Source of the DNA: Sphingomonas sp. LY29
Lineage (GTDB): Bacteria > Pseudomonadota > Alphaproteobacteria > Sphingomonadales > Sphingomonadaceae
NCBI RefSeq assembly: GCF_035593985.1
Contig: NZ_CP141587.1
Span: 1,734,001-1,798,000 of the forward strand
Direction of reading: 5' to 3'
DNA: 64,000 bases
The translations under genes and the position numbers were made by a program. Under the pieces are notes generated by a model. That model worked only from the letters and a program-made list of their open reading frames with translations. It searched no databases and was not told the DNA's origin. Shown piece after piece: positions 37,007 to 44,489 of the stretch (the first letter of the stretch is position 1; every line of letters starts with the position of its first letter).

Positions 37007-38290
37007 GTGACCAACACCCGCCGCCCCAAGGACGCCGCCACCACCATCGGCAACCACAAGCTCGATCCGTCGACGCTGATGATGGGCTATGGCTTCGATC
37101 CCGCACTCAGCGAAGGGTCCTTGAAGCCGCCGATCTTCCTCACTTCGACCTTCGTGTTCGAACGCGCGGCCGACGGGAAGCGCTTCTTCGAAGGCATCAC
37201 CGGCAAGAGGCCGGGGGGCGGCATGGACGGCCTTGTCTATTCGCGCTTCAACGGTCCCAACCAGGAGATCCTTGAGGATCGCCTCGCTCTGTGGGAAGAT
37301 GCCGAGGAGGCGCTGACCTTCTCCAGCGGCATGACCGCGATCACCACGCTGTTCCTGACCTTCGTTCGTCCCGGCGACGTCATCGTCCACTCGGGCCCGC
37401 TCTATGCGGCGACCGAAACCATCATCAATAAGATCCTCGGCCAGTTCGGGGTGAAGTATGTCGACTTCCCCGCCGGCGCGACCCGCGAGGAAATCGACGC
37501 GGTGATCGAGAGCGCCAAGACGATGGGCCGCGTCAGCCTGATCTATCTCGAAAGTCCGGCCAACCCGACCAACGCGCTGGTCGATGTCGAGGCGGTCCGC
37601 GACGCCCGTGCCGCCGCGTTCGACGCCGACGCGCTCCCGCCGATCGCGATCGACAACACCTTCCTCGGCCCGCTGTGGGCCAAGCCGCTCGAGCAGGGCG
37701 CCGACATCAGCGTCTACAGCCTGACCAAATATGCCGGCGGGCACAGCGACCTCGTCGCCGGCGGCCTCACCGGCAGCAAGGCGTTGCTCGGTCAGGTCCG
37801 CATGATCCGCAACACGATGGGCGGCATCTGTGATCCGCACACCGCGTGGCAGTTGATGCGCAGCCTCGAAACGCTCGAGCTGCGCATGACCCGCGCGGGC
37901 GAAAATGCCGAAAAGGTCTGCGCCTTCCTCCGCCATCACCCGAAGGTCGAGAGCGTCGGCTATCTAGGCTTCCTTGAACCCGGCTCGCGCCAGGCCGACA
38001 TTTACAACCGCCACTGCAGCGGCGCTGGCTCGACCTTCTCGCTCTACCTGAAGGGCGGCGAGGCCGAGGCCTTCGCCTTCCTCGACGCGCTGAAGATCGC
38101 CAAGCTCGCCGTCAGCCTGGGCGGCACCGAAACGCTGGCGTCGGCGCCGGCGGCGATGACGCACTTGTCGGTCCCCGACGAGCGCAAGGCCGCGCTCGGG
38201 ATCAGCGACAACCTTGTGCGCATTTCGATCGGCGTGGAGAAAGCGGAAGATTTGATTGCCGACTTTGAAGCCGCACTGAACGCCGTCTGA
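37007..38290 (+). CDS. Cystathionine gamma-synthase-family PLP enzyme
   Basis: 427 residues from a GTG, with a strong ribosome site (AGGAGAG) and a 50-bp gap after pgeF. Fold type I Cys/Met-metabolism signatures: YSRFNGPNQEILEDRLALWE, FSSGMTAITT, LESPANPTN, IDNTFLGP, and YSLTKYAGGHSD with the PLP Lys at about 241. The C-terminus ends GISDNLVRISIGVEKAEDL. The sequence supports gamma- or beta-elimination/replacement on sulfur amino acids. Cystathionine gamma-synthase, methionine gamma-lyase or O-acetylhomoserine sulfhydrylase cannot be separated by motifs. Confidence 0.9.
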   Translation: MTNTRRPKDAATTIGNHKLDPSTLMMGYGFDPALSEGSLKPPIFLTSTFVFERAADGKRFFEGITGKRPGGGMDGLVYSRFNGPNQEILEDRLALWEDAEEALTFSSGMTAITTLFLTFVRPGDVIVHSGPLYAATETIINKILGQFGVKYVDFPAGATREEIDAVIESAKTMGRVSLIYLESPANPTNALVDVEAVRDARAAAFDADALPPIAIDNTFLGPLWAKPLEQGADISVYSLTKYAGGHSDLVAGGLTGSKALLGQVRMIRNTMGGICDPHTAWQLMRSLETLELRMTRAGENAEKVCAFLRHHPKVESVGYLGFLEPGSRQADIYNRHCSGAGSTFSLYLKGGEAEAFAFLDALKIAKLAVSLGGTETLASAPAAMTHLSVPDERKAALGISDNLVRISIGVEKAEDLIADFEAALNAV

Positions 38291-38294
38291 GGCT

Positions 38295-38966
38295 CTAGCC
38301 CCAGTCTTCGACCGCCCAGCCGCGTTGCGCGGCGAGGCGTCGTAGTCGGTCGTGCGGGTTCACCGCCACCGCCTCGTCGGCCCATTCGAAGACGGGCGCG
38401 TCGCTGGCGTGGTCGGAGTAGAAGCGCACTTTTCCGCGCTCCAGCGCCGACTTGCCCAACCAGTCGGTGAGCATCGTCAGCTTGGCGGGGCCATAGCAAT
38501 TCTCGCCGTCGATCTTGGCGTGGACGCGATCGTCGAGCCCGATGATCGAGTTGGTGCCGATGCAATCGTCGAAGCCCAGCGCCTCTGCAATCGCGCGGGC
38601 GTAGAAGCGATAGCTAGCGGTTGCCATCACCACGCGGCGGCCTTCCGCCTTGTCGCGGGCGATCGCCGCGATCGCGCCGGGGCGGATATTGTTGGCCAGG
38701 GTCGCTTGCGCGAAGCTGTCAACCAGCGGCTTCAATTCGGCGGGATGGCGCAGGTGGCCGAGCAACAGGCGATGGTTGATTTCCTTCAACCGCCCCCGAT
38801 CGATGACCTTGGCGACATAGGCCAGCATCGACAGCGCGCCGAACGGCAGGAACAGCAAGCGCCACGGTGCCCGGCGAAGCGCGCAATGAATCAAGAACGG
38901 TGTGTAGGTCGCGCGCTGGGTGACGGTGCGGTCCATGTCGTAGATGGCAAGGTCGGTCAGGCTCAC
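38295..38966 (-). CDS. HAD-IB family phosphatase
   Basis: 223 residues from a GTG inside the preceding stop (GTGA). HAD motif I is YDMDRTVTQ (Asp10 nucleophile, Asp12 acid), motif II is in VVMATASYRFYA and motif III/IV is in FYSDHASDAPVF. A hydrophobic helix (LLFLPFGALSMLAYVAKVI, about 35-55) forms the cap typical of HAD-IB proteins. This family includes phosphoserine phosphatase-like and phosphatidylglycerophosphate-like phosphatases. As the third gene of the CDP-alcohol operon it could dephosphorylate the phospho-intermediate made by the first. Confidence 0.85.
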   Translation of the reverse strand: MSLTDLAIYDMDRTVTQRATYTPFLIHCALRRAPWRLLFLPFGALSMLAYVAKVIDRGRLKEINHRLLLGHLRHPAELKPLVDSFAQATLANNIRPGAIAAIARDKAEGRRVVMATASYRFYARAIAEALGFDDCIGTNSIIGLDDRVHAKIDGENCYGPAKLTMLTDWLGKSALERGKVRFYSDHASDAPVFEWADEAVAVNPHDRLRRLAAQRGWAVEDWG

Positions 38967-39736
38967 GCGCGGCCCTCCAGGATGGCAGTGACGAGGGCGT
39001 GGTCGGCGGGCTTGTCGACATCGACCGCGCCGAGCGGATTGGCGAGCTCGACCTTGCGGATCGAAAGATTGAGCTTCCGTCCCACCGTGGCGAGAGTCTC
39101 GTCGAGGCTGCGCAGGCGCAGCGCCGCGCCAACCAGCGTCAGCGGGCCAAGCGCCGCGATCATTCGCCATCCTTTCTTGCGGTCTTGCTCGACCGAGCGC
39201 CACAGCCCGACCGCGCGCGCCGCGGCCGGGCTGCCGAACGCGAACAGGTTGGCGCCCGAATAGGCCCCGCCGCGAAAGCGAAGCCATGTCCGCTGCGTCT
39301 CGGGCAGGCGAGCGATCAAGGCGCGCCGCTCGACCAGGCCGATGGCGACGTCGGCGCCAGCCGCGTGTCGGCAAAAGTCGGCGATCATCGCCGGATCGAG
39401 CAGGGCATGATCGGCGGTCGTCACCACCAACGGATAGCGCGTCGCCGGATCCGACAGGATCGCGTCGAGCGTCGCGGCAATCGTCGCGCCCGACGCCTCG
39501 ATCGACAGCGACTCGTCTCGTGGCAGGACTGCGGCGATCCGGCCGGCCTGCTGGGCAAGCACGCGCACCCGCCCGATCTGGGGACTGGCGAGCAGCGCCG
39601 CGACCGGCCGCGCCACCATCGGCACTCCGCCGACCGGGATCAGCGCCTTGAGGTCAGTGTCATGCGCTTCGGCAAAAGCATCGCGTCCCGGCCGCGACCC
39701 GGCCAGGACAAGGGCGGTCCATGCGACGTCGGTCAT
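38963..39736 (-). CDS. Nucleotidyltransferase of the CDP-alcohol operon
   Basis: 257 residues from the ATG at 39736 (ATGA overlap with the preceding gene). The start WTALVLAGSRPGRD, KALIPVGGVPMVARPVAAL, VVTTADHALLD and the terminal ANPLGAVDVDKPADHALV give a MobA/IspD-like NTP-transferase fold with the nucleotide loop and a metal-binding Asp pair. In a known archaeal pathway such enzymes charge myo-inositol-1-phosphate with CTP; here the sugar or polyol phosphate is unknown. Being between a CDP-alcohol phosphotransferase and a phosphatase, it most likely makes the CDP-activated substrate. Confidence 0.85.
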   Translation of the reverse strand: MTDVAWTALVLAGSRPGRDAFAEAHDTDLKALIPVGGVPMVARPVAALLASPQIGRVRVLAQQAGRIAAVLPRDESLSIEASGATIAATLDAILSDPATRYPLVVTTADHALLDPAMIADFCRHAAGADVAIGLVERRALIARLPETQRTWLRFRGGAYSGANLFAFGSPAAARAVGLWRSVEQDRKKGWRMIAALGPLTLVGAALRLRSLDETLATVGRKLNLSIRKVELANPLGAVDVDKPADHALVTAILEGRA

Positions 39737-40866
39737 TCCGTCAGCCAGCTCACCACCGGGCGACCGCGGTCGCGACGACCATTGGCCTGCGCCAGCCGCA
39801 CCGCATGGAAGATCAGCGACAGGATGGTCCAAAGCGCGACCAGCTCAATGCCCACGTCGGGACGCTGGATCAGCAGCGCCGCGACCAGGATGACCATGTT
39901 GGGATTGCGCCGCGCGGTGATCAGGCGGAAGCGGCTGTCGATCCGCCGCCACACGTGGATATGCATTCCGAAGCGGCGGACGAAGATCCCCTCGATCAGT
40001 CGCTGGGCGACGTATCCGAACACGATCGCGCCGACGATGAGCAGTTCGTAAACCCGCTCGAACGGGCGGCCATATTCGTTGAGACCCTCGGCCCACGCCC
40101 ACCACCAGAAGGGCGGGTGGATGAGGTCGATGCCATGGTCGAAAATGTTGCCCCAGTGCGACGACTGGCCGGTGCAGCGCGCCAGCTTCCCGTCGACGGT
40201 GTCGAGCACCATGAAGACGAAGCCCGAGGCGATGCCGCTCCAGTAGTGCCCGTTGTAGAACAGGAAGAAGGCGGCGACGCAGAAGATCGCCCCAACCGCG
40301 GTGATCGCATTGGGCGACAGGCCCGCGAGCGCGGCCCAACGCGTCAGGTAAAAGGCGGGCTTTCGCCACAGGTAGAGCGTCAGCGCGTCGGTGACGCCCT
40401 TGTAGCTCGCGTCATAGGATGCGCGTTCGACCGCATCGACGTTCTCAGAGGTCAGCCGCATCACGAACGGCCGCTCGCGCTTGCGCAGCTTGCGATAGGC
40501 GAAGTCGGCGGTGTCGGCGTCCATCGTCGCCTCGTCTGCGGCGATGGTCTGTCCCTGCTCCATCGCGCTGGTGACTGCCCTGACGTCAGCATCGGCGACG
40601 ACGTGCGCGATGACGGGGTGGCCGTCCTTGACCAGCGTCCGCCCGGGGGCGTCGGCCATGGTCACTAGCCATTCGGGATCCCACGCCCAGTTCAGATCGG
40701 CGTAGACTGCGGCGCGGCCTGGAATCGGCGTCGACGCCGGCTCCAGTCCCGCCTTGATCGCCAGCGCGTTGGCGCGCGCCGCGGCGTCCATTCCGAACGC
40801 CTTCGCCGGGTTGGCCCCGACGGTGAGGAACAGGGGCTTCTCGCCGCTCTCGACTTTGCTCGTCAT
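39733..40866 (-). CDS. CDP-alcohol phosphatidyltransferase with N-terminal extension
   Basis: 377 residues from the ATG at 40866. The class signature D-x2-DG-x2-AR-x8-G-x3-D-x3-D is complete in DTVDGKLAR and the following GNIFDHGID (about 210-235). It is flanked by about six membrane helices. The ~150-residue N-terminal part (PLFLTVGANPAKAFGMDAAA, DPEWLVTMADAPGRTLVKDG) resembles a degenerate nucleotidyltransferase-like domain as in archaeal IPCT/DIPP-synthase fusions. It would join a CDP-linked alcohol to another alcohol phosphate, giving a phosphodiester or phospholipid. Divergent from the Mla-type transporter, 92 bp apart. Confidence 0.88.
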   Translation of the reverse strand: MTSKVESGEKPLFLTVGANPAKAFGMDAAARANALAIKAGLEPASTPIPGRAAVYADLNWAWDPEWLVTMADAPGRTLVKDGHPVIAHVVADADVRAVTSAMEQGQTIAADEATMDADTADFAYRKLRKRERPFVMRLTSENVDAVERASYDASYKGVTDALTLYLWRKPAFYLTRWAALAGLSPNAITAVGAIFCVAAFFLFYNGHYWSGIASGFVFMVLDTVDGKLARCTGQSSHWGNIFDHGIDLIHPPFWWWAWAEGLNEYGRPFERVYELLIVGAIVFGYVAQRLIEGIFVRRFGMHIHVWRRIDSRFRLITARRNPNMVILVAALLIQRPDVGIELVALWTILSLIFHAVRLAQANGRRDRGRPVVSWLTE

Positions 40867-40958
40867 CAATCGCGCTATACGGCAACAATCCCGGCAAAAA
40901 AGCGGCAATTCTGCTGGAGGCTTGCCGCCGCAAGCCATTTCGAGCAGGGTCGCGGGCG

Positions 40959-42056
40959 ATGGGGGTTGCGTCGCACACCGATAATGGACCTGATGAATCG
41001 TTCCGCTGCGTCGGTTCGTTGACGATCGGTCGTGCCGCCTCCACCCAGCGTGAAATCGACGAGGCCCCTGATCCGCTGACGATCGACGTCGCCGGGGTCG
41101 AAAAGATCGATACTGTCGGCGCGTGGCTCCTTCACCGCGCGGTCCGTGATCGCAATGCCAGCATCGTCGGCGCGAGCGAGAGCGTCCAGGCGCTGCTCGA
41201 TCAGGTCGCGGAGGCGGACTCGCCGGTCAAGGTCCGCCCCGACCGTCGCGGCGGCGTGACCCGCACGCTCGACGAGCTTGGCGGCTGGGTTGCCGAAAGC
41301 GGCAAGACGATGAAAGGGCTGGTCGGCTTCCTCGGCGCGGTGCTGATCGGCTTTGCCACCATCATCCGCCGGCCCAAGCGGTTCCGTCTCAATGCCGTCA
41401 TCCAGCGCTTCGACGTCGTCGGCGTTCGCGCACTCGGCATCATCGGGCTGATGACCTTCCTGATCGGTATCGTCATCGGCCAGCAGGGCGCGGTCCAGCT
41501 TCAGCAGTTCGGCGCCGAAATCTACACGATCAACCTGATCGGCCGCCTGACCCTGCGCGAACTCGCCACGCTGATGACTGCGATCATGGTCGCCGGCCGC
41601 TCGGGCTCCGCCTTCGCCGCGCAGATCGGCACGATGAAGATCACCGAGGAAATCGACGCGATGCGCACCATCGGCGTGTCGCCGGTCGAGGCGCTGGTGA
41701 TCCCGCGAATGCTCGCCGCGATCGTGATGATGCCATTGCTATCCTTCTACGCGATGGTGATGGCGCTGATCGGCGGCGGCATCTTCGTGTGGGTCGCGCT
41801 CGGCATCCCGCCGCTGACCTTCGTCCAGCGCCTTCAGGAAGTCGTGCCGATCACCGACCTGTGGGTCGGGCTGATCAAGGCGCCGGTGTTCGGCTTCATC
41901 ATTGCGCTGACCGGCTGCTTCCAGGGCATGCAGGTCGAAGGAAATAGCGAGGAAGTCGGGCTCCGCACCACCAACGCGGTGGTCCAGTCGATCTTCATGG
42001 TGATCGTCCTCGACGCAGTGTTTGCGGTCTTCTTCAGTTCGGTGGGCTGGGGATGA
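40959..42056 (+). CDS. mlaE: MlaE-type lipid ABC transporter permease with fused STAS domain
   Basis: 365 residues. Residues ~20-95 form a STAS-like domain (APDPLTIDVAGVEKIDTVGAW, NASIVGASESVQALLDQV) ahead of the permease. The MlaE core has VGVRALGIIGLMTFLIGIVI, RLTLRELATLMTAIMVAGRS, TEEIDAMRTIGVSPVEALVI and four to five membrane helices. MlaE homologues carry phospholipids between the inner and outer membranes. The N-terminal STAS fusion stands in for a separate MlaB protein. First gene of a four-gene operon with overlapping ends. Confidence 0.92.
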   Translation: MGVASHTDNGPDESFRCVGSLTIGRAASTQREIDEAPDPLTIDVAGVEKIDTVGAWLLHRAVRDRNASIVGASESVQALLDQVAEADSPVKVRPDRRGGVTRTLDELGGWVAESGKTMKGLVGFLGAVLIGFATIIRRPKRFRLNAVIQRFDVVGVRALGIIGLMTFLIGIVIGQQGAVQLQQFGAEIYTINLIGRLTLRELATLMTAIMVAGRSGSAFAAQIGTMKITEEIDAMRTIGVSPVEALVIPRMLAAIVMMPLLSFYAMVMALIGGGIFVWVALGIPPLTFVQRLQEVVPITDLWVGLIKAPVFGFIIALTGCFQGMQVEGNSEEVGLRTTNAVVQSIFMVIVLDAVFAVFFSSVGWG

Positions 42057-42832
42057 GCGACGACACGATCATCTCGGTCCGCGGGCTTCGCAACAGCTTC
42101 GGGGAATCGGTCGTCCACGAAGGCCTCGACCTCGACGTCCGCCGCGGCGAGATCCTCGGCGTCGTCGGCGGATCGGGTACCGGCAAATCGGTGCTGATGC
42201 GCTCGATCATCGGCCTGCAGGTCCCCGATGAGGGCGAAGTTCATGTGCTCGGCGAAAACATGGTCGGCCGCGATGAGCTGGAGGCGAAGAACATTCGCCG
42301 CCGCTGGGGCATCCTGTTCCAGAACGGCGCCTTGTTCTCGACGCTGACCGTGGCTGAGAACGTCCAGGTTCCGATCCGCGAATATTTCCCGTTCATCCAG
42401 CCGCCGCTGCTCGACGAGATTGCGGGCTACAAGATCCGGATGTCGGGCCTTCCCGCCGATGCGGGTCCGAAATATCCGTCCGAACTGTCGGGCGGGATGC
42501 GTAAGCGCGCCGGCCTCGCCCGCGCGCTCGCGCTCGATCCCGAACTGCTGTTTCTCGACGAACCGACCGCGGGTCTCGACCCGATCGGCGCGGCGGCGTT
42601 CGACGAACTGATCAAGGGCCTGAAGGAAAAGCTCGAGCTAACCGTCTTCCTCATTACCCACGACCTCGACACCCTGTGGGCGATCTGCGACCGCGTCGCG
42701 GTGCTCAGCGACAAGAAGGTCGTGGCCGTCGGGACGATTGAAGAATTGCTCAAGATGGACCATCCTTGGATTCAAGAATATTTTAACGGGCCCCGCGGCC
42801 GCGCCGCCGTCGCCGGTCTGAAGGAAAAGTAA
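42053..42832 (+). CDS. mlaF: MlaF-type ABC transporter ATP-binding protein
   Basis: 259 residues, ATGA overlap with the permease gene. Walker A GGSGTGKSV (39-47), signature LSGGMRKRAGLARALALDPE (about 144-163) and Walker B LLFLDEPTAGLDPIG are intact, with a switch His in FLITHDLDTL. The C-terminal MDHPWIQEYFNGPRG is typical of MlaF. It powers lipid transport with the MlaE-type permease. The MCE gene begins 6 nt downstream. Confidence 0.94.
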   Translation: MSDDTIISVRGLRNSFGESVVHEGLDLDVRRGEILGVVGGSGTGKSVLMRSIIGLQVPDEGEVHVLGENMVGRDELEAKNIRRRWGILFQNGALFSTLTVAENVQVPIREYFPFIQPPLLDEIAGYKIRMSGLPADAGPKYPSELSGGMRKRAGLARALALDPELLFLDEPTAGLDPIGAAAFDELIKGLKEKLELTVFLITHDLDTLWAICDRVAVLSDKKVVAVGTIEELLKMDHPWIQEYFNGPRGRAAVAGLKEK

Positions 42833-42838
42833 GAGCCG

Positions 42839-43792
42839 ATGGAAACGCGTTCGAACCATGTGCTCGTCGGCACAGTCACCCTCGCCCTGCTCGCTGGGCT
42901 GCTCATCTTCATCGTCTGGCTCGCCGGTCTGTCGAACAAGGCGACCAAATGCTTCGACATTTATTTCAGCCAGGGCGTCGGCGGCCTCAATCGCGGCTCG
43001 CCGGTCAATTTCCAAGGCGTTCCGGTCGGTCAGATCGAAAAGATCAGCCTGCTTCCAGATCGCCCTGAGTTCGTGTGGGTCCGGGTCGAGGTCGATGGCG
43101 AAACCCCGATCCTCCAAGGCACCACCGCGCAGATCCGCGGCGTCGGCTTCACCGGCGTCAGCGAAATCGCGCTCGAGGGCGCGGTAAAGGGCGCTCGCCC
43201 TTTGGTCCAGTTGGGGCCGCAGGGCTGTCCGGTCATCCCGGCAAGCTCGGGCGGGCTCGGCGCGCTGCTTAACTCGGCGCCTGAACTGATCGACCGCATC
43301 CAGCGCCTGACCGAGCGCCTGACCGAATTGCTCAGCGACAAGAACCAGAATGCGGTCAGCGACATCCTCGAGAATGTCGACGAGACCACCCGCGTCCTCG
43401 CCGAGCGCGCCCCCGATCTTGCCGACGCCATCGGCGACGCACGCATCGCCGCGCGCCAGGCCGGGATTGCCGCCGCCCGCGTCGGCGCGCTCGCCGACAG
43501 CACCAATCGCCTCGTCGAAAATGAAGCAACCCCCGCCGCGCAGGATCTCCGCAAGGCGATCGGTTCGGTTCAGCGGGCCGCCGACAATCTCGACGCCGTA
43601 GTCGCCGATGCGCGCCCCGGCATCCAGAATCTGACCAAGTCGACGCTGCCCGAAGCGAACAAGCTGGTCCGCGACCTCCGCGACCTGTCGGACTCGCTCA
43701 GCCAATTCTCCGATCGCCTGAACAACGACGGTGCGCTGGGTGTGCTCGGCCCCGAAAAGCTCCCCGACTATAAGCCCGGAAAGACCAAATGA
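42839..43792 (+). CDS. mlaD: MCE/MlaD family lipid-binding protein
   Basis: 317 residues. One N-terminal membrane helix (VTLALLAGLLIFIVWLAGL, about 12-30) anchors an MCE domain (about 38-118: IYFSQGVGGLNRGSPVNFQG, GFTGVSEIALEG). The long C-terminal part (about 150-300) is helical with repeated aspartates (LTERLTELLSD, LADAIGDARIAAR), probably a coiled coil reaching across the periplasm. The MCE ring forms a hydrophobic channel for lipids. Overlaps the next gene by 4 nt (ATGA). Confidence 0.92.
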   Translation: METRSNHVLVGTVTLALLAGLLIFIVWLAGLSNKATKCFDIYFSQGVGGLNRGSPVNFQGVPVGQIEKISLLPDRPEFVWVRVEVDGETPILQGTTAQIRGVGFTGVSEIALEGAVKGARPLVQLGPQGCPVIPASSGGLGALLNSAPELIDRIQRLTERLTELLSDKNQNAVSDILENVDETTRVLAERAPDLADAIGDARIAARQAGIAAARVGALADSTNRLVENEATPAAQDLRKAIGSVQRAADNLDAVVADARPGIQNLTKSTLPEANKLVRDLRDLSDSLSQFSDRLNNDGALGVLGPEKLPDYKPGKTK

Positions 43793-44376
43793 TGCGTACA
43801 CCTCGCCTGGCTCTTGTCGGACTGACCGCGCTTTCGCTCGCCGCCTGCTTCGGCGGCAAGAAGGTCCCGCCGACGCTGCTGACGCTGACCAGTGCCGCGC
43901 CGGCGCCTGCGGCGATCACCCGCTCGGCCACGCCGGGCGAGGCGATCACGATCGATGTCCCGGTGATCCCCAAGGAAATCTCGACCACGCGCGTTCCCGC
44001 GCTCGTCGGGCCGACCGCGGTCGCCTACATTGAAAACCTGCAGTGGGTCGAAACGCCCGACCGCCTGTTCCAGGACCTCGTCCAGGAAACGGTGATGCGG
44101 ACGACCAGCCGCGTTGTGCTCGATCCGCGCCAGGCTTCGCTCGATCCGGGGCTGAAGCTGACCGGCAACCTCACCCGCTTCGGCTATGACACCGCCACCC
44201 AGTCGGTGGTCGTGCGCTATGACGGCGCGCTGTCGCGCGATGGTGGCACCCGCGTCGAAACGCGCCGGTTCGAAGCCAGCGTTCCCGCCGACGGCACCGC
44301 GCTCACGGTCGGGCCGGCGCTCAACGCCGCCGCCAACCAGGTCGCGTCGCAGATCGCGAGCTGGGTCGCCAACTGA
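43789..44376 (+). CDS. ABC-type transport auxiliary lipoprotein (PqiC-like)
   Basis: 195 residues. The signal peptide ends in a lipobox (LSLAACFGG), so it is a lipoprotein. The body (VPPTLLTLTSA, ALVGPTAVAYIENLQWVETP, LFQDLVQETVMRTTSRVVLD, GNLTRFGYD) matches the ABC transport auxiliary component family (PqiC/YmbA-like), which docks MCE complexes to the outer membrane. No mlaC- or mlaA-like gene follows, so this lipoprotein may be the outer-membrane contact. Its stop overlaps the start of a 35-codon ORF (TGATG). Confidence 0.87.
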   Translation: MMRTPRLALVGLTALSLAACFGGKKVPPTLLTLTSAAPAPAAITRSATPGEAITIDVPVIPKEISTTRVPALVGPTAVAYIENLQWVETPDRLFQDLVQETVMRTTSRVVLDPRQASLDPGLKLTGNLTRFGYDTATQSVVVRYDGALSRDGGTRVETRRFEASVPADGTALTVGPALNAAANQVASQIASWVAN

Positions 44377-44483
44377 TGAGCCGCAACGCGAAGATGGCCA
44401 TCTTCGCGATTGTGATGATCGCCCTGATCCTGCTGGCGGGCAAGTGCGCCTATGGCGCCGGCGAGTGGCTCGGCGCGCACTAG
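44376..44483 (+). CDS. 35-residue single-helix microprotein at the end of the Mla operon
   Basis: The ATG shares its first base with the lipoprotein stop (TGATG) and the frame runs 35 codons to a TAG at 44481-44483. The protein has a basic start (MSRNAK), one hydrophobic helix (AIFAIVMIALILLAGKCAYG) and a short polar tail. The overlap, the clean membrane-helix composition and the lack of other coding in this interval support expression by re-initiation. It may be a small accessory subunit of the transporter. A chance ORF remains possible. Confidence 0.55.
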   Translation: MSRNAKMAIFAIVMIALILLAGKCAYGAGEWLGAH

Positions 44484-44489
44484 GCGGCG

